Below, piece by piece: positions 16,423 through 24,875 of a DNA stretch of 64,000 nucleotides. The stretch is from Bradyrhizobium canariense. GTDB lineage: Bacteria; Pseudomonadota; Alphaproteobacteria; Rhizobiales; Xanthobacteraceae. Position 1 is the first letter of the stretch. Every line of letters begins with the position of its first letter. The stretch lies in NCBI RefSeq assembly GCF_018130465.1, contig NZ_JAFCKJ010000002.1:558001-622000 (forward strand), given 5' to 3'. The translations under genes were made by a program, and so were the position numbers. Under the pieces are notes generated by a model. That model worked only from the letters and a program-made list of their open reading frames with translations, did no database searches and was not told the origin of the DNA.

Positions 16423-17403
16423 TTAGCGCCAGCCTTCGCCGTGGGCATCGGCCGCGATCTGCGGCTGCATGCCCATGATCTCCCGCACCTTGGCGGGCCA
16501 GGCGGAAAGGTCGGTGCCGTGGGTGTGGAACATGGCGACGGCCAGGCGGTCCATGCCGAAGGCGACGCAGCCGGTATGGGCCGGCTCGCCATTGGCGTCC
16601 TGGATGTTCCAGGTCGTGCCGAAATGCTCGCGGTGATAGTTGAAGCTCATGCAGGCGGTCGGCTGCTCTTCCGAGCGCAGCGGGATCAGCAGTTCGAACT
16701 TGAGCTGCTGCTGCTTCTGGCTCACCGCCTTCATCTGACCGACGCGACCGAAGAACGGGTCGCTGGCATAGTCGACGCGGAAGGTGAGACCGAGATCGGC
16801 CGCAATCGCCTGCGCGCGCACCATCCAGCGCTCGCGGAAATCGGCGACGTCGTCGGGGCTGCCGATGCAGACATATTCCCGCATCCGGAACGATTGCAGC
16901 CGGTCGAGATGTTTTGACGGCTCGCGGCGGAAGCAGTCGGCGGCGACGTCGAAGCGCAGGCCACCCTTCGGCAACTGGCCGCGGCTCGCCGCGATCGGAT
17001 AGACGGGATAGCAGGCCGCCGGCGACAGCACGAGGTCTGCCGGCGAGAGCGAGGTGGTCCAGTCGCCGCCGGCATCGAAGCGGCTTACCGCGGCGTTGAT
17101 CTCGCGTTCGGTGCCGTGCAGACCGCAGACGCAGCCGAGCAGGTTCGGAAAGCTCTTGAGGTAGCCGGACTTCTCGAGCTGGGCGCGGCTCATCACCGGC
17201 GGGAAGCGCATCACTTCGGTGCCGGTTTCACGATGGCTCGTGATCAGTGCGGCGAGCCGCTCGACGATGCCCTCATAAAGCGCGGTGCGGGCGTAGACGC
17301 CGTCCGAGCCCATGGGGTGGAACAGCTTGCTGGCGAGATGATCGAGCGGATCCGCGATTTGCGGGGCGGTCTCGGGCGAATTGGGGAGGACGGCAATGTT
17401 CAT
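16423..17403 (-). CDS. Amino acid--[acyl-carrier-protein] ligase (seryl-tRNA-synthetase-like)
   Basis: This 326-residue protein resembles the catalytic core of an atypical seryl-tRNA synthetase but lacks the tRNA-binding arm. It matches the B. japonicum enzyme Bll0957, shown to activate a small amino acid (chiefly glycine) with ATP and load it onto a phosphopantetheinyl carrier protein rather than tRNA. The three zinc ligands known for this family fall at the expected positions: Cys131 (PAACYPVYP), Glu176 (FRMREYVC) and Cys279 (HTGCVAFG). Class II motif residues are also visible (ADCFRRE; GMDRLAVAMFHTHG). It lies between an acyl-CoA-dehydrogenase-like gene and an acyltransferase, with a carrier protein diverging nearby. 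The fate of the aminoacyl group is unknown. Confidence 0.93.
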   Translation of the reverse strand: MNIAVLPNSPETAPQIADPLDHLASKLFHPMGSDGVYARTALYEGIVERLAALITSHRETGTEVMRFPPVMSRAQLEKSGYLKSFPNLLGCVCGLHGTEREINAAVSRFDAGGDWTTSLSPADLVLSPAACYPVYPIAASRGQLPKGGLRFDVAADCFRREPSKHLDRLQSFRMREYVCIGSPDDVADFRERWMVRAQAIAADLGLTFRVDYASDPFFGRVGQMKAVSQKQQQLKFELLIPLRSEEQPTACMSFNYHREHFGTTWNIQDANGEPAHTGCVAFGMDRLAVAMFHTHGTDLSAWPAKVREIMGMQPQIAADAHGEGWR

Positions 17404-17451
17404 GGTTCGATGTCCTGCTATCTCAAAATTGTTCTTGTTGGTTTGGTCGCC

Positions 17452-17508
17452 AAGGTACGTCAGTCACGCCAAGGCACGTCAGTTACGAAAAGGCACGTCA
17501 GTCATGAA
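17452..17508. repeat. Three tandem copies of a 19-bp repeat
   Basis: There are three adjacent 19-bp units: AAGGTACGTCAGTCACGCC, AAGGCACGTCAGTTACGAA and AAGGCACGTCAGTCATGAA. They occupy the gap between the acyl-CoA-dehydrogenase-like gene and the ligase gene, and the last unit covers the end of the former (stop TGA at 17498-17500). On the coding strand each unit contains a TGACGT core. It may be a recent slippage expansion or a protein or RNA recognition array. Confidence 0.85.
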
Positions 17509-18715
17509 GGCTCAATGGCACGCCGCTCATCAGGGTCGACGTCGCGGCATTGGCCAGAATACGGTCGTTGTTGATCATGATCGGCGACGACAGCACGTCG
17601 CGCAGATGGCGACCCATGGTGAACTCGCCGTCGTTGCGGTAACCGGAAAGGCCTGCGGTGCGCATCGCATGCATCACGGTCTCGACCGCGAGCTCCGAGG
17701 CCTGTACCTTCAGGAGCGTGATCGAAGACTGGAAGTCGAGCGAGCCGAGCGCGCGTTCGTCGTGCTCGGCACGGGCAAAGGCGTCGATATTGGCCGATAT
17801 CAGCGCCCGCAGCTTGGCCAGCGACATCTTGGCGGCGGTGAAATGCGCGGCCGCCGGTGGCATCTGGCCGCCTGAGGTGCGGGCCGCCTTGCGAACGAAG
17901 GCCTGCGCACGAGTGACGGCGGCCGCAGCGATACCAGCCCAGGCCGACGACCAGCACAGATGTGCGAATGGCGTCATGGTCTGGGCGTGGATCCTGTCGT
18001 AGGATTCCGGGAAGACGCGGTCGGCGGGGCAGTCGACCTTCAGCTCGAAACCGGTCGAGCAGGTGCCGCGCATGCCGAGCGTTTCCCAGCCCAGCGTCCG
18101 CTTCAGCGAATAATCATCCCTGGCGAGCGCCAGCAGCACCTGGTCGGACGCAGAAGCATCGGTGGCGCGGCGGGCGATGGTGACGAGGCCGTCAGCCTCG
18201 GCGCCGTAGGAGATCACGGTGGCGTCGCGCAGGAGCGAGACGGTGTCGCCGGCGACGTCGACGGCGGCTGCGCTGGCGCGGATGTTGCCGCCATTCTGGC
18301 CTTCGGTGGTGGAGGAGGCGAGCAGCCACTGGTCGCGCGCGACCCGGCGCATCATGGTTTCCATCCAGGGAACGCCGTGGCCATGCCTGACGACGCAGGC
18401 GACCTTTGTCGTGTGCATCGCGTAGATCATCGCCGTGGAGGCGCAGGCGCGTCCGAGCGTGTAGCAGACGTCGGTGACGTCGTGGATCGAGGCACCGAAG
18501 CCGCCGAACTCGACCGGGATCATGACGCCGAGCAGCCTCTGCTCACGCGCGACCTCGAAAGCCTTGTGGGGGAAGCGGGCGTCGCGATCGACCCCGTCTG
18601 CGTCGGCAGCCGCCGTGGCAGCGGTTCGGGCGGCGCGTTCGATCAGAGAGGGACCCTGCTCGAGAAAGCTCGTCTGCGTCTCGTCGACAGTGAGGACTGC
18701 TTCACGCACGTTCAT
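17498..18715 (-). CDS. Acyl-CoA-dehydrogenase-like flavoprotein linked to aminoacyl carrier protein
   Basis: This 405-residue protein has the acyl-CoA dehydrogenase fold: an N-terminal helical domain with VMIPVEFGGFGASIHDV, a middle beta domain (WLLASSTTEGQNGGNIR; GTCSTGFELKVDCPADRVF) and a C-terminal helical FAD domain ending SSPIMINNDRILANAATS. I do not see the catalytic Glu in either usual place: the loop reads CWSSAWAGIAAA and the C-terminal site reads IMINNDRI. It may therefore use another base or act as a monooxygenase-type relative. It precedes the ligase in the same direction and diverges from the carrier protein gene, so an aminoacyl-S-carrier protein is a plausible substrate. That is inference from context. 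Confidence 0.85.
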   Translation of the reverse strand: MNVREAVLTVDETQTSFLEQGPSLIERAARTAATAAADADGVDRDARFPHKAFEVAREQRLLGVMIPVEFGGFGASIHDVTDVCYTLGRACASTAMIYAMHTTKVACVVRHGHGVPWMETMMRRVARDQWLLASSTTEGQNGGNIRASAAAVDVAGDTVSLLRDATVISYGAEADGLVTIARRATDASASDQVLLALARDDYSLKRTLGWETLGMRGTCSTGFELKVDCPADRVFPESYDRIHAQTMTPFAHLCWSSAWAGIAAAAVTRAQAFVRKAARTSGGQMPPAAAHFTAAKMSLAKLRALISANIDAFARAEHDERALGSLDFQSSITLLKVQASELAVETVMHAMRTAGLSGYRNDGEFTMGRHLRDVLSSPIMINNDRILANAATSTLMSGVPLSLHD

Positions 18716-19070
18716 ACTCGTCCGCCTCCGGTTTGCCGTTCGAGATCGCCGGCATCATTCGCGATGCCGCAAGCGATCCTCCGACCATCTTTGCTTATGA
18801 GACGAGGCTACGGATTTAATTCAAATTCGTCGATGAAATAGAGGGTAAACAAAGCCCAATTCCGAACAAACAGTTAAGGTCCGGTTGTTTGCATCGCCCG
18901 AATCTCCGCGGTCGCGTTAGGGATCTGTAAGAAGCCAGAATTCCAGACAATCTGAGTCATCGTTTACTAAGAAACGCGAAGTAATGGTGGCGCCCATTGC
19001 GGGATCGACCCGCCGTGCCCATCGTAGCCGGCAACCGGTCCGACCTTTGTCGACAGATGGGAATTTACCG
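18716..19070. promoter_or_regulatory. Divergent intergenic region of the aminoacyl carrier-protein locus
   Basis: There are 355 bp between the divergent starts of the acyl-CoA-dehydrogenase-like gene and the carrier protein gene. It is more AT-rich than its surroundings, especially 18810-18880 (TTTAATTCAAATTCG and GGGTAAACAAAG stretches) and 18945-18980. I see no credible gene in it. It must hold both promoters; I could not assign a clear -35/-10 pair or operator by eye. Confidence 0.55.
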
Positions 19071-19343
19071 ATGCAGGCCTTCGATACCGAATTGCGCAAT
19101 CGCATCATCAAGCTGGTGAAGGGCATTCTTGCACAGAACTCGCTCACCGCTGACATCACGCCGCAGGCCAAGCTCGTCGATGCCGGCCTGACCTCGATGG
19201 ACATGGTGAACCTGATGCTCGGCGTCGAAGCCGAGTTCGACTTCACGATTCCCCAGTCCGAGATCACACCGGAGAACTTCCAGTCCGTCGAGACGCTGGA
19301 GCGCATGGTCGCGACCCAGCTGCAGTCGGCGGCCGCGGCTTAA
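19071..19343 (+). CDS. Acyl-carrier-protein-like protein (aminoacyl acceptor)
   Basis: This 90-residue carrier protein has the phosphopantetheine attachment serine at position 42 in VDAGLTSMDMVNLMLG. A four-helix ACP outline is visible (helix 1 LRNRIIKLVKGILAQ, helix 2 after Ser42, helix 3/4 near PENFQSVETLERMVATQL). By analogy with B. japonicum Bsr0959, it is the probable acceptor of the amino acid activated by the ligase at 16423-17403. Upstream in-frame starts exist, but ATG 19071 gives the standard ACP N-terminus. It is divergent from the other three genes of the locus. Confidence 0.92.
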   Translation: MQAFDTELRNRIIKLVKGILAQNSLTADITPQAKLVDAGLTSMDMVNLMLGVEAEFDFTIPQSEITPENFQSVETLERMVATQLQSAAAA

Positions 19344-19352
19344 TCGAGATTT

Positions 19353-19372
19353 CCGGCCTTCGCCGGGACGAC
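19353..19372. repeat. Family A half-element after the carrier protein gene
   Basis: CCGGCCTTCGCCGGGACGAC, the right end of repeat family A, occurs alone 10 bp after the carrier protein stop. Its CCGGC/GCCGG arms form a short hairpin that could help terminate transcription. Confidence 0.6.
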
Positions 19373-19495
19373 ACCGAATGTGTGGCGAGCGCTTTTCGCT
19401 CGTCTCGGCATCGATACCCAACACCCCGTTTCAAAATGACCGCAAAACTGGCATAGCTTAACCATGTCGCACGTGGCGAACGGGGTGGAGCAGGC

Positions 19496-20371
19496 ATGAC
19501 GCAGGCGGTATTGGGCATCATCGGCGGCTCCGGCATTTACGATCTGCCGGGACTGGAGGACGCTCGCGAAGAGGTGATCAAGAGCCCCTGGGGTGAGCCG
19601 TCGGCGCCGCTGCGGCGCGGCTCCATTGCCGGCCTGCCGATCGTGTTCCTGCCGCGCCACGACAAGGGCCACCGGCTGTCGCCCTCCGACATCAACTACC
19701 GCGCCAATATCGACGTCCTGAAGCGCGCCGGCGTCACCGACCTGATCTCGCTGTCGGCCTGCGGCTCGTTCAGGGAGGAGTTGCCGCCGGGCACCTTCGT
19801 TCTCGTCGACCAGTTCGTCGACCGCACCCACAAGCGCGAGAGCTCGTTCTTCGGCAGGGGATGCGTCGCGCATGTGTCGATGGCGCACCCGGTCTCGCCG
19901 CGGCTGCGTATCCATCTTGCCACGGCGGCCGAAGCCGAGGGCATCGCGGTTGCGCGCGGCGGCACCTATGTCTGCATGGAGGGACCGCAATTCTCCACCT
20001 ATGCGGAAAGCATGACCTACAAGACGCTGGGCTATTCCGTGATCGGCATGACCAACATGCCTGAAGCGAAGCTCGCGCGTGAAGCCGAGCTTTGCTACGC
20101 CACCGTCGCGATGGTGACGGATTTCGATTGCTGGCATCCCGATCACGACGCCGTCACGGTGCAGGACATCATCCGCGTCCTGAGCTCCAACGCCGACAAG
20201 GCAAAGGCGCTGGTGGCACGGCTGGCGAAAGACTTCCCGCGCGAGCATGAGCCGTGCCCGATCGGCTCGGACCGCGCGCTCGACACCGCGCTGATCACCG
20301 CGCCCGAGGCGCGCGATCCCGAGCTCTTGAAGAAGCTCGATGCGGTGGCCGGGCGCATCCTGCGGGCGTGA
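19496..20371 (+). CDS. mtnP: S-methyl-5'-thioadenosine phosphorylase
   Basis: This 291-residue enzyme phosphorolyses methylthioadenosine, a by-product of polyamine and homoserine-lactone synthesis, to adenine and 5-methylthioribose-1-phosphate. Family motifs seen are IIGGSGIYDLPGL at the N-terminus (phosphate loop), LSPSDINYRANIDVLK, SLSACGSFREELPPG, VCMEGPQFSTYAES (substrate pocket) and MVTDFDCWH. The length matches MtnP. The ATG at 19496 has GTGGAGCAGG just before it. mtnA follows 18 bp after the stop in the same direction and uses the product, so the two form an operon. Confidence 0.95.
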   Translation: MTQAVLGIIGGSGIYDLPGLEDAREEVIKSPWGEPSAPLRRGSIAGLPIVFLPRHDKGHRLSPSDINYRANIDVLKRAGVTDLISLSACGSFREELPPGTFVLVDQFVDRTHKRESSFFGRGCVAHVSMAHPVSPRLRIHLATAAEAEGIAVARGGTYVCMEGPQFSTYAESMTYKTLGYSVIGMTNMPEAKLAREAELCYATVAMVTDFDCWHPDHDAVTVQDIIRVLSSNADKAKALVARLAKDFPREHEPCPIGSDRALDTALITAPEARDPELLKKLDAVAGRILRA

Positions 20372-20389
20372 TACGAAAGGCAGAATGCC

Positions 20390-21499
20390 ATGAAGGTCGA
20401 CGGCAAGCATTTCCGCAGTATCTGGCGTGAGCGCGACGGCTGGTCGGTCGGAGCGATCGACCAGCGCCGGCTGCCGCATGAATTCATCGTTGCAAATCTG
20501 ACTTCATGCGAGGACGCGGCGCTCGCCATCCGCGACATGCTGGTGCGCGGCGCGCCGCTGATCGGCGCGACCGCAGCCTACGGCATGGCGCTGGCAATGC
20601 GCGAGGATGCCTCCGACGCCGGCCTGAAGCGCGCCTACGACACGCTCGTGGTGGCGCGACCGACCGCGATCAATCTGAAATGGGCCCTGGACGAGATGCG
20701 CGCGAGCCTCGCGCCGATCGATCCGGTGGAGCGGGCGGAAGCGGCATACGCGCGCGCCGACGAGATCGTCGAACAGGATGTCGAGATCAACCGTGGCATC
20801 GCCGGCAATGGCCTGAAACTCATCGAGGCGATCGTCGCAAGGAAGAAGCCGGGCGAGACGGTCAACGTGCTGACCCATTGCAATGCCGGCTGGCTTGCGA
20901 CCGTCGACTGGGGCACGGCAACAGCGCCGATCTATCTCGCGCATGAGCGCGGCATCAAGATCCATGTCTGGGTCGACGAGACGCGTCCGCGCAACCAGGG
21001 CGCCTCGCTCACGGCCTGGGAGCTCGGCCATCACGGCGTGGCGCATACGGTGATTCCCGACAATACTGGTGGGCATCTGATGCAGCACGGCATGGTCGAT
21101 CTCGCCATCGTCGGCACCGATCGCGTTGCCGCCAATGGCGACGTCTGCAACAAGATCGGCACATATTTGAAGGCGCTCGCCGCTCACGACAATAACGTGC
21201 CGTTCTACGTCGCGCTGCCGTCGCCGACGATCGATTTCGCCGTCGATGACGGCATCCGCGACATCCCGATCGAGCAGCGCAGCGGCACGGAGGTCACCGA
21301 CATGACCGGCCGCACCGCAGACGGAAGGCTCGAGACGGTGCGTATCGTGCCAGAGGGCTCGCCGGTCGCGAATTATGCCTTCGACGTCACCCCGGCGAGG
21401 CTCGTCACCGGCCTCATCACCGAGCGCGGCGTGCTGAAACCCGATCGCGCCTCGCTCGCCGCGGCGTTTCCGGAGCGGATCGCAGCAGCCGCGGGGTAG
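20390..21499 (+). CDS. mtnA: S-methyl-5-thioribose-1-phosphate isomerase
   Basis: This 369-residue member of the eIF2B-alpha-like family isomerises methylthioribose-1-phosphate to methylthioribulose-1-phosphate. Visible motifs are [20 protein letters not shown], the catalytic-Cys block [33 protein letters not shown], and the catalytic-Asp block [19 protein letters not shown]. An AAAGG lies just before the ATG. It is coupled to mtnP. No mtnB, mtnC, mtnD or aldolase gene follows, so the rest of the salvage route or shunt must be encoded elsewhere. Confidence 0.96.
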   Translation: MKVDGKHFRSIWRERDGWSVGAIDQRRLPHEFIVANLTSCEDAALAIRDMLVRGAPLIGATAAYGMALAMREDASDAGLKRAYDTLVVARPTAINLKWALDEMRASLAPIDPVERAEAAYARADEIVEQDVEINRGIAGNGLKLIEAIVARKKPGETVNVLTHCNAGWLATVDWGTATAPIYLAHERGIKIHVWVDETRPRNQGASLTAWELGHHGVAHTVIPDNTGGHLMQHGMVDLAIVGTDRVAANGDVCNKIGTYLKALAAHDNNVPFYVALPSPTIDFAVDDGIRDIPIEQRSGTEVTDMTGRTADGRLETVRIVPEGSPVANYAFDVTPARLVTGLITERGVLKPDRASLAAAFPERIAAAAG

Positions 21500-21520
21500 G
21501 ATGAGGGGTCGTAAGCGTCG

Positions 21521-22156
21521 CTAGCTCAGCTTCAACCCCGTCGCGGCCTCGAGCTCGGCGATCGCCTGTGCGCCGCTGGTGACCTTGATCGTCGTCATAC
21601 CCATCTCGCGTGCCGGCTTCAGATTGACGCCGAGATCGTCGAGATAGACGCAATTCTTCGGGTCGATGTTCAGCGTCTCGACCATCATCTTGTAGATGCG
21701 CGGATCGGGCTTGCGCAGGCCGATCTTGGCGGACTCGATGACATGGTCGAACAGAACCATCACCTCGGCGACATAGAGTGAGCGCCCGGTCATGCTGCCG
21801 ATCGCATTGGCCGGCAGATTGTTGGTGATGCAGCCGGTCTTGAATTGCGCCTTGATGCGCTTCAGCGCTTCGACCATCTCGGGGCGCAGGTCGCCCTGAA
21901 GCAGCGGCAGCACGTCGCGGCCGCGCACCTCTGCGCCGAGGGCGAGCGACTCAGCGGCAAAAAGCTGATCGAAGGCATCGATATCGACCTCGGCGCGCTC
22001 GAACTTCGCCCAGGCATTTTCCAGATGATTGGCGGCATTGGTGCGCCGGATGATGTCGACGGGCAGGCCACGCTCTGTCTCGAACCGCGTGAACGCCTCG
22101 AACGGCGAACTCGTCAGCACGCCGCCAAAATCAAAGATCACAGCCTCGATCGTCAA
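21521..22156 (-). CDS. HAD-superfamily phosphatase-like protein
   Basis: This encodes 211 residues of the HAD-IA type: motif I AVIFDFGGVLTS, cap region, motif II CITNNLP, and motif III/IV IGLRKPDPRIYKMMVETL and CVYLDDLGVNLKPAREMGM. Motif I has DFGG rather than DxD, so the second Asp is missing. This variant is common in the group related to the N-terminal domain of soluble epoxide hydrolase and ACAD10. The substrate is unknown. The start is TTG at 22156 (TTGACGATCGAGGC) with GAGGGCGGGA upstream; no ATG fits the N-terminus of the fold. It converges with mtnA, 21 bp away. Confidence 0.85.
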   Translation of the reverse strand: MTIEAVIFDFGGVLTSSPFEAFTRFETERGLPVDIIRRTNAANHLENAWAKFERAEVDIDAFDQLFAAESLALGAEVRGRDVLPLLQGDLRPEMVEALKRIKAQFKTGCITNNLPANAIGSMTGRSLYVAEVMVLFDHVIESAKIGLRKPDPRIYKMMVETLNIDPKNCVYLDDLGVNLKPAREMGMTTIKVTSGAQAIAELEAATGLKLS

Positions 22157-22267
22157 GATCCCGCCCTCGTCAATTCCTTTCCAAGAGCGCTAGCATGCGC
22201 TATCGGCAAGAGCCAGTCCGAAGCAACCCCACCGCCGTCAACGATGCCGACACCAAAGCGTGTTCCC

Positions 22268-23026
22268 ATGAAAAAGCTTGTAACGCTGATTACAACCGCG
22301 CTGCTGCTCGCCACGCCCGCTTATGCCATCGTTGGTGGCGGCGCGCCGCAGGCCGATGGCGTCGCGCGCGCCGTCGTCACGATCGTCGGCTCGCGCGGCA
22401 ATTTCTGTACCGGCACCCTGGTTGCGCCAAAGCTGGTGCTCACCGTTGCCCACTGCGTGCAGCCCGGCGCGGACTACAAGATCGTCGATCGCGGCACCGA
22501 CGGTCAGCCGCAACTGCTGAATGTCCGCACCGTCGCGATCCATCCGAATTTCAACATGCAGGCGATGCAGGCGCATCGCGCTACCGCCGACGTGGCGCTG
22601 CTGCAATTGGAAATTCCACTCAAGGGAAAATCGACGGTGCCGGTCGGCGCGCCGAATATTCCAATCCAGGTCGGCAGCCGCTTCGTCATCGCCGGTATCG
22701 GCGTAACCGTGCGTGGCGACGGCAAGAGTGGCGGCGCGACCCGCGTTGCCGGACTCGTTGCGACGGGTCAGCCCGGCACGCTCCAGATACGGCTGGTCGA
22801 TCCCGTAACCAACGGTGTTCGCGACGGAATTGGCGCCTGCACCGGTGATTCCGGCGGTCCCGTGTTCGAGGACAAGCCGAACGGAGCCGTGCTCGTCGGC
22901 GTCATCAGTTGGTCCACGGGGGCGAACGGGGCGGCCGGCTGTGGCGGGCTGACCGGCGTCACGCCGCTCACGCTCTATCGCGACTGGATCTTGCAGACCG
23001 CGCGGAGCTGGGGTGCGGCGCTGTGA
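22268..23026 (+). CDS. Secreted chymotrypsin-fold serine protease
   Basis: This 252-residue S1-family protease has the catalytic triad His62 (LTVAHCV), Asp108 (ATADVALLQL) and Ser195 (CTGDSGGPVF). A signal peptide (1-20, ending TPAYA) is followed directly by IVGG. Removing the leader would therefore expose the activating Ile N-terminus with no propeptide. Cys47-Cys63 fit the conserved disulfide. The residue six before the Ser is Gly, not Asp, so trypsin-like Arg/Lys specificity is not expected. It acts in the periplasm or outside. The ATG at 22268 begins the signal peptide; open frame upstream belongs to the opposite strand gene. Confidence 0.9.
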   Translation: MKKLVTLITTALLLATPAYAIVGGGAPQADGVARAVVTIVGSRGNFCTGTLVAPKLVLTVAHCVQPGADYKIVDRGTDGQPQLLNVRTVAIHPNFNMQAMQAHRATADVALLQLEIPLKGKSTVPVGAPNIPIQVGSRFVIAGIGVTVRGDGKSGGATRVAGLVATGQPGTLQIRLVDPVTNGVRDGIGACTGDSGGPVFEDKPNGAVLVGVISWSTGANGAAGCGGLTGVTPLTLYRDWILQTARSWGAAL

Positions 23027-23151
23027 TTTGACCGCGACCTGATCTATGTCATCTTGAAGCGGAAGCGCGATGGGCGACCACGTCCGTCGCGGAGGAAACG
23101 CGTCGCCCAATCAAGGGCGGCCACAAAAACAAGCAAGGCATAGAAGCAACA

Positions 23152-24654
23152 ATGAATGTCGCTGTTCGCAGTCACGCCACGGCCAAACAGGCTTCTGAAC
23201 ATTTCGACGTGCTGATCGTCGGCGCCGGCATCTCGGGCGTCGGCAGCGCCTATCACATGACCAAGCAGCTACCGGGTGCGAGCTTCGTCATCCTGGAAAC
23301 GCAGGCGACGTTCGGCGGCACGTGGACCACGCATCGCTATCCCGGCATCCGCTCCGACAGCGATCTCCACACCTTCGGTTATAGCTTCAAGCCGTGGGTC
23401 GGGCCGCCGATCGCAACCGCCGAGGAAATCCTCGCCTACATGAACGAGGTGATCGACGAAAACGATATCGCGCGGCATATCCGCTACAAGCACAAGATCA
23501 ATTCGGCGAGCTGGTCGAGCGAGCAAAACCTCTGGACCATCGAGGCGGTGACGACCGACACCGGCGAAGCGAAAACCTTCACTGCGAATTTTCTCTGGAT
23601 GTGCCAGGGTTATTACCGCCATTCGGAAGGCTATACGCCGGAATGGAAGGGCACGGATCGCTTCAAGGGCCGCATCGTTCATCCGCAGACCTGGCCCGAT
23701 GATATCGACCTCGCGAACAAGAAAGTCGTCGTGATCGGCTCCGGCGCGACGGCGGCGACGCTGGTGCCGAACATCGCCGACAAATGCGCGCATGTCACGA
23801 TGCTTCAGCGCTCGCCAACCTATTTCCGCCTCGGCCGCAACGCCATCGAGATTGCGGAGGAACTACGCAGGCTGCAGGTCGACGAGGAATGGATCCACGA
23901 GATTGTCCGGCGAAAGATCCTGTTCGAACAGGACGCTTTTACGAAGCTTTGCATTTCCAAGCCCGAGCAGGTGAAGAAAGAGTTGATCGGCCAGATCAGT
24001 GCGGTGCTCGGTCCGGACTACGATGTCGACACACATTTCACGCCGAGCTACCGGCCGTGGCGGCAGCGCATCGCCTTCGTGCCCGATGCCGATCTGTTCA
24101 AGGGAATCGCCAGCGGCAAGGCGTCCGTGGTTACCGACGAGATCGAATGTTTCGTCGAGAACGGGATCCAGCTCAAATCCGGCAAGCTGCTCGAAGCCGA
24201 CATCATCGTCACCGCAACCGGCTTCAATCTCGCGGCGCTCGGCGACATCGCCTTTGAGGTCGACGGCAAGCCGCTCGCCTTCGGCGACACCGTCACCTAT
24301 CGCGGCATGATGTTCACGGGCGTGCCGAACATGGCCTGGGTGTTCGGCTATTTCCGCGCCAGCTGGACGCTGCGCGTCGACCTCGTCGCCGACTTCGTCT
24401 GTCGGCTACTCGGCCATATGAAGACCAAGGGCGCGAAGAAAGTCGAGGTGAGCTTGCGCGCCGAAGACCACAACATGCCGATCCTGCCCTGGATCGATCC
24501 GGAAAACTTCAACCCCGGCTACATGATGCGCAACATGGACTTGCTGCCCAAGCGTGGCGACAAGCCGGAATGGCAGCACAGCCAGGACTATTGGACCGAA
24601 AAGGACGAGATCCCGAAGACCGATCTGGATGGCGGGGAGTTTGTGTATGAGTGA
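23152..24654 (+). CDS. Flavin-containing / Baeyer-Villiger-type monooxygenase
   Basis: This 500-residue NAD(P)H- and FAD-dependent monooxygenase carries the first Rossmann motif IVGAGISGVGSAYH (about 22-35), the second VVIGSGATAATLVP (about 193-206) and, between them, FKGRIVHPQTWP. The last fits the Baeyer-Villiger signature FxGxxxHxxxW. Such enzymes insert oxygen into ketones or oxidise N and S atoms of small substrates; the substrate is not predictable. It stands alone with 125 bp of upstream sequence and is followed by a family A repeat. No regulator is adjacent. Confidence 0.92.
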   Translation: MNVAVRSHATAKQASEHFDVLIVGAGISGVGSAYHMTKQLPGASFVILETQATFGGTWTTHRYPGIRSDSDLHTFGYSFKPWVGPPIATAEEILAYMNEVIDENDIARHIRYKHKINSASWSSEQNLWTIEAVTTDTGEAKTFTANFLWMCQGYYRHSEGYTPEWKGTDRFKGRIVHPQTWPDDIDLANKKVVVIGSGATAATLVPNIADKCAHVTMLQRSPTYFRLGRNAIEIAEELRRLQVDEEWIHEIVRRKILFEQDAFTKLCISKPEQVKKELIGQISAVLGPDYDVDTHFTPSYRPWRQRIAFVPDADLFKGIASGKASVVTDEIECFVENGIQLKSGKLLEADIIVTATGFNLAALGDIAFEVDGKPLAFGDTVTYRGMMFTGVPNMAWVFGYFRASWTLRVDLVADFVCRLLGHMKTKGAKKVEVSLRAEDHNMPILPWIDPENFNPGYMMRNMDLLPKRGDKPEWQHSQDYWTEKDEIPKTDLDGGEFVYE

Positions 24655-24685
24655 GGTGGGGTAGGCGCTAACCACGCATTGCAAT

Positions 24686-24832
24686 GTCGTCCCGGCCTAG
24701 TGCGCAATTGCGCACGGGGGCCGGGACCCATACCGCGTGATCTATCGACTGCGGTTGGTGGTAGTCCCACGATAACGAGTCATCGCCAAACTCCGTCTTG
24801 TGGCTATGGGTCCCGGCCTGCGCCGGGACGAC
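24686..24832. repeat. Palindromic intergenic repeat, family A (copy 2)
   Basis: The left end GTCGTCCCGGCC...CCGGGACCCATAC and right end TATGGGTCCCGG...GCCGGGACGAC form long inverted arms about 147 bp apart. The left arm carries a small nested palindrome, TGCGCAATTGCGCA. It occupies most of the gap between the monooxygenase and the response regulator stop. Confidence 0.8.
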
Positions 24833-24875
24833 ACTGGTTATTGGGTGGGCAGGTCTCAACTCACCTGCAGCACCG

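Noticed and set aside
21845-22267. N-terminal extension of the serine protease (141 residues)
   Set aside because: It overlaps the HAD gene on the other strand and precedes an internal signal peptide starting at ATG 22268, so the short start is correct.
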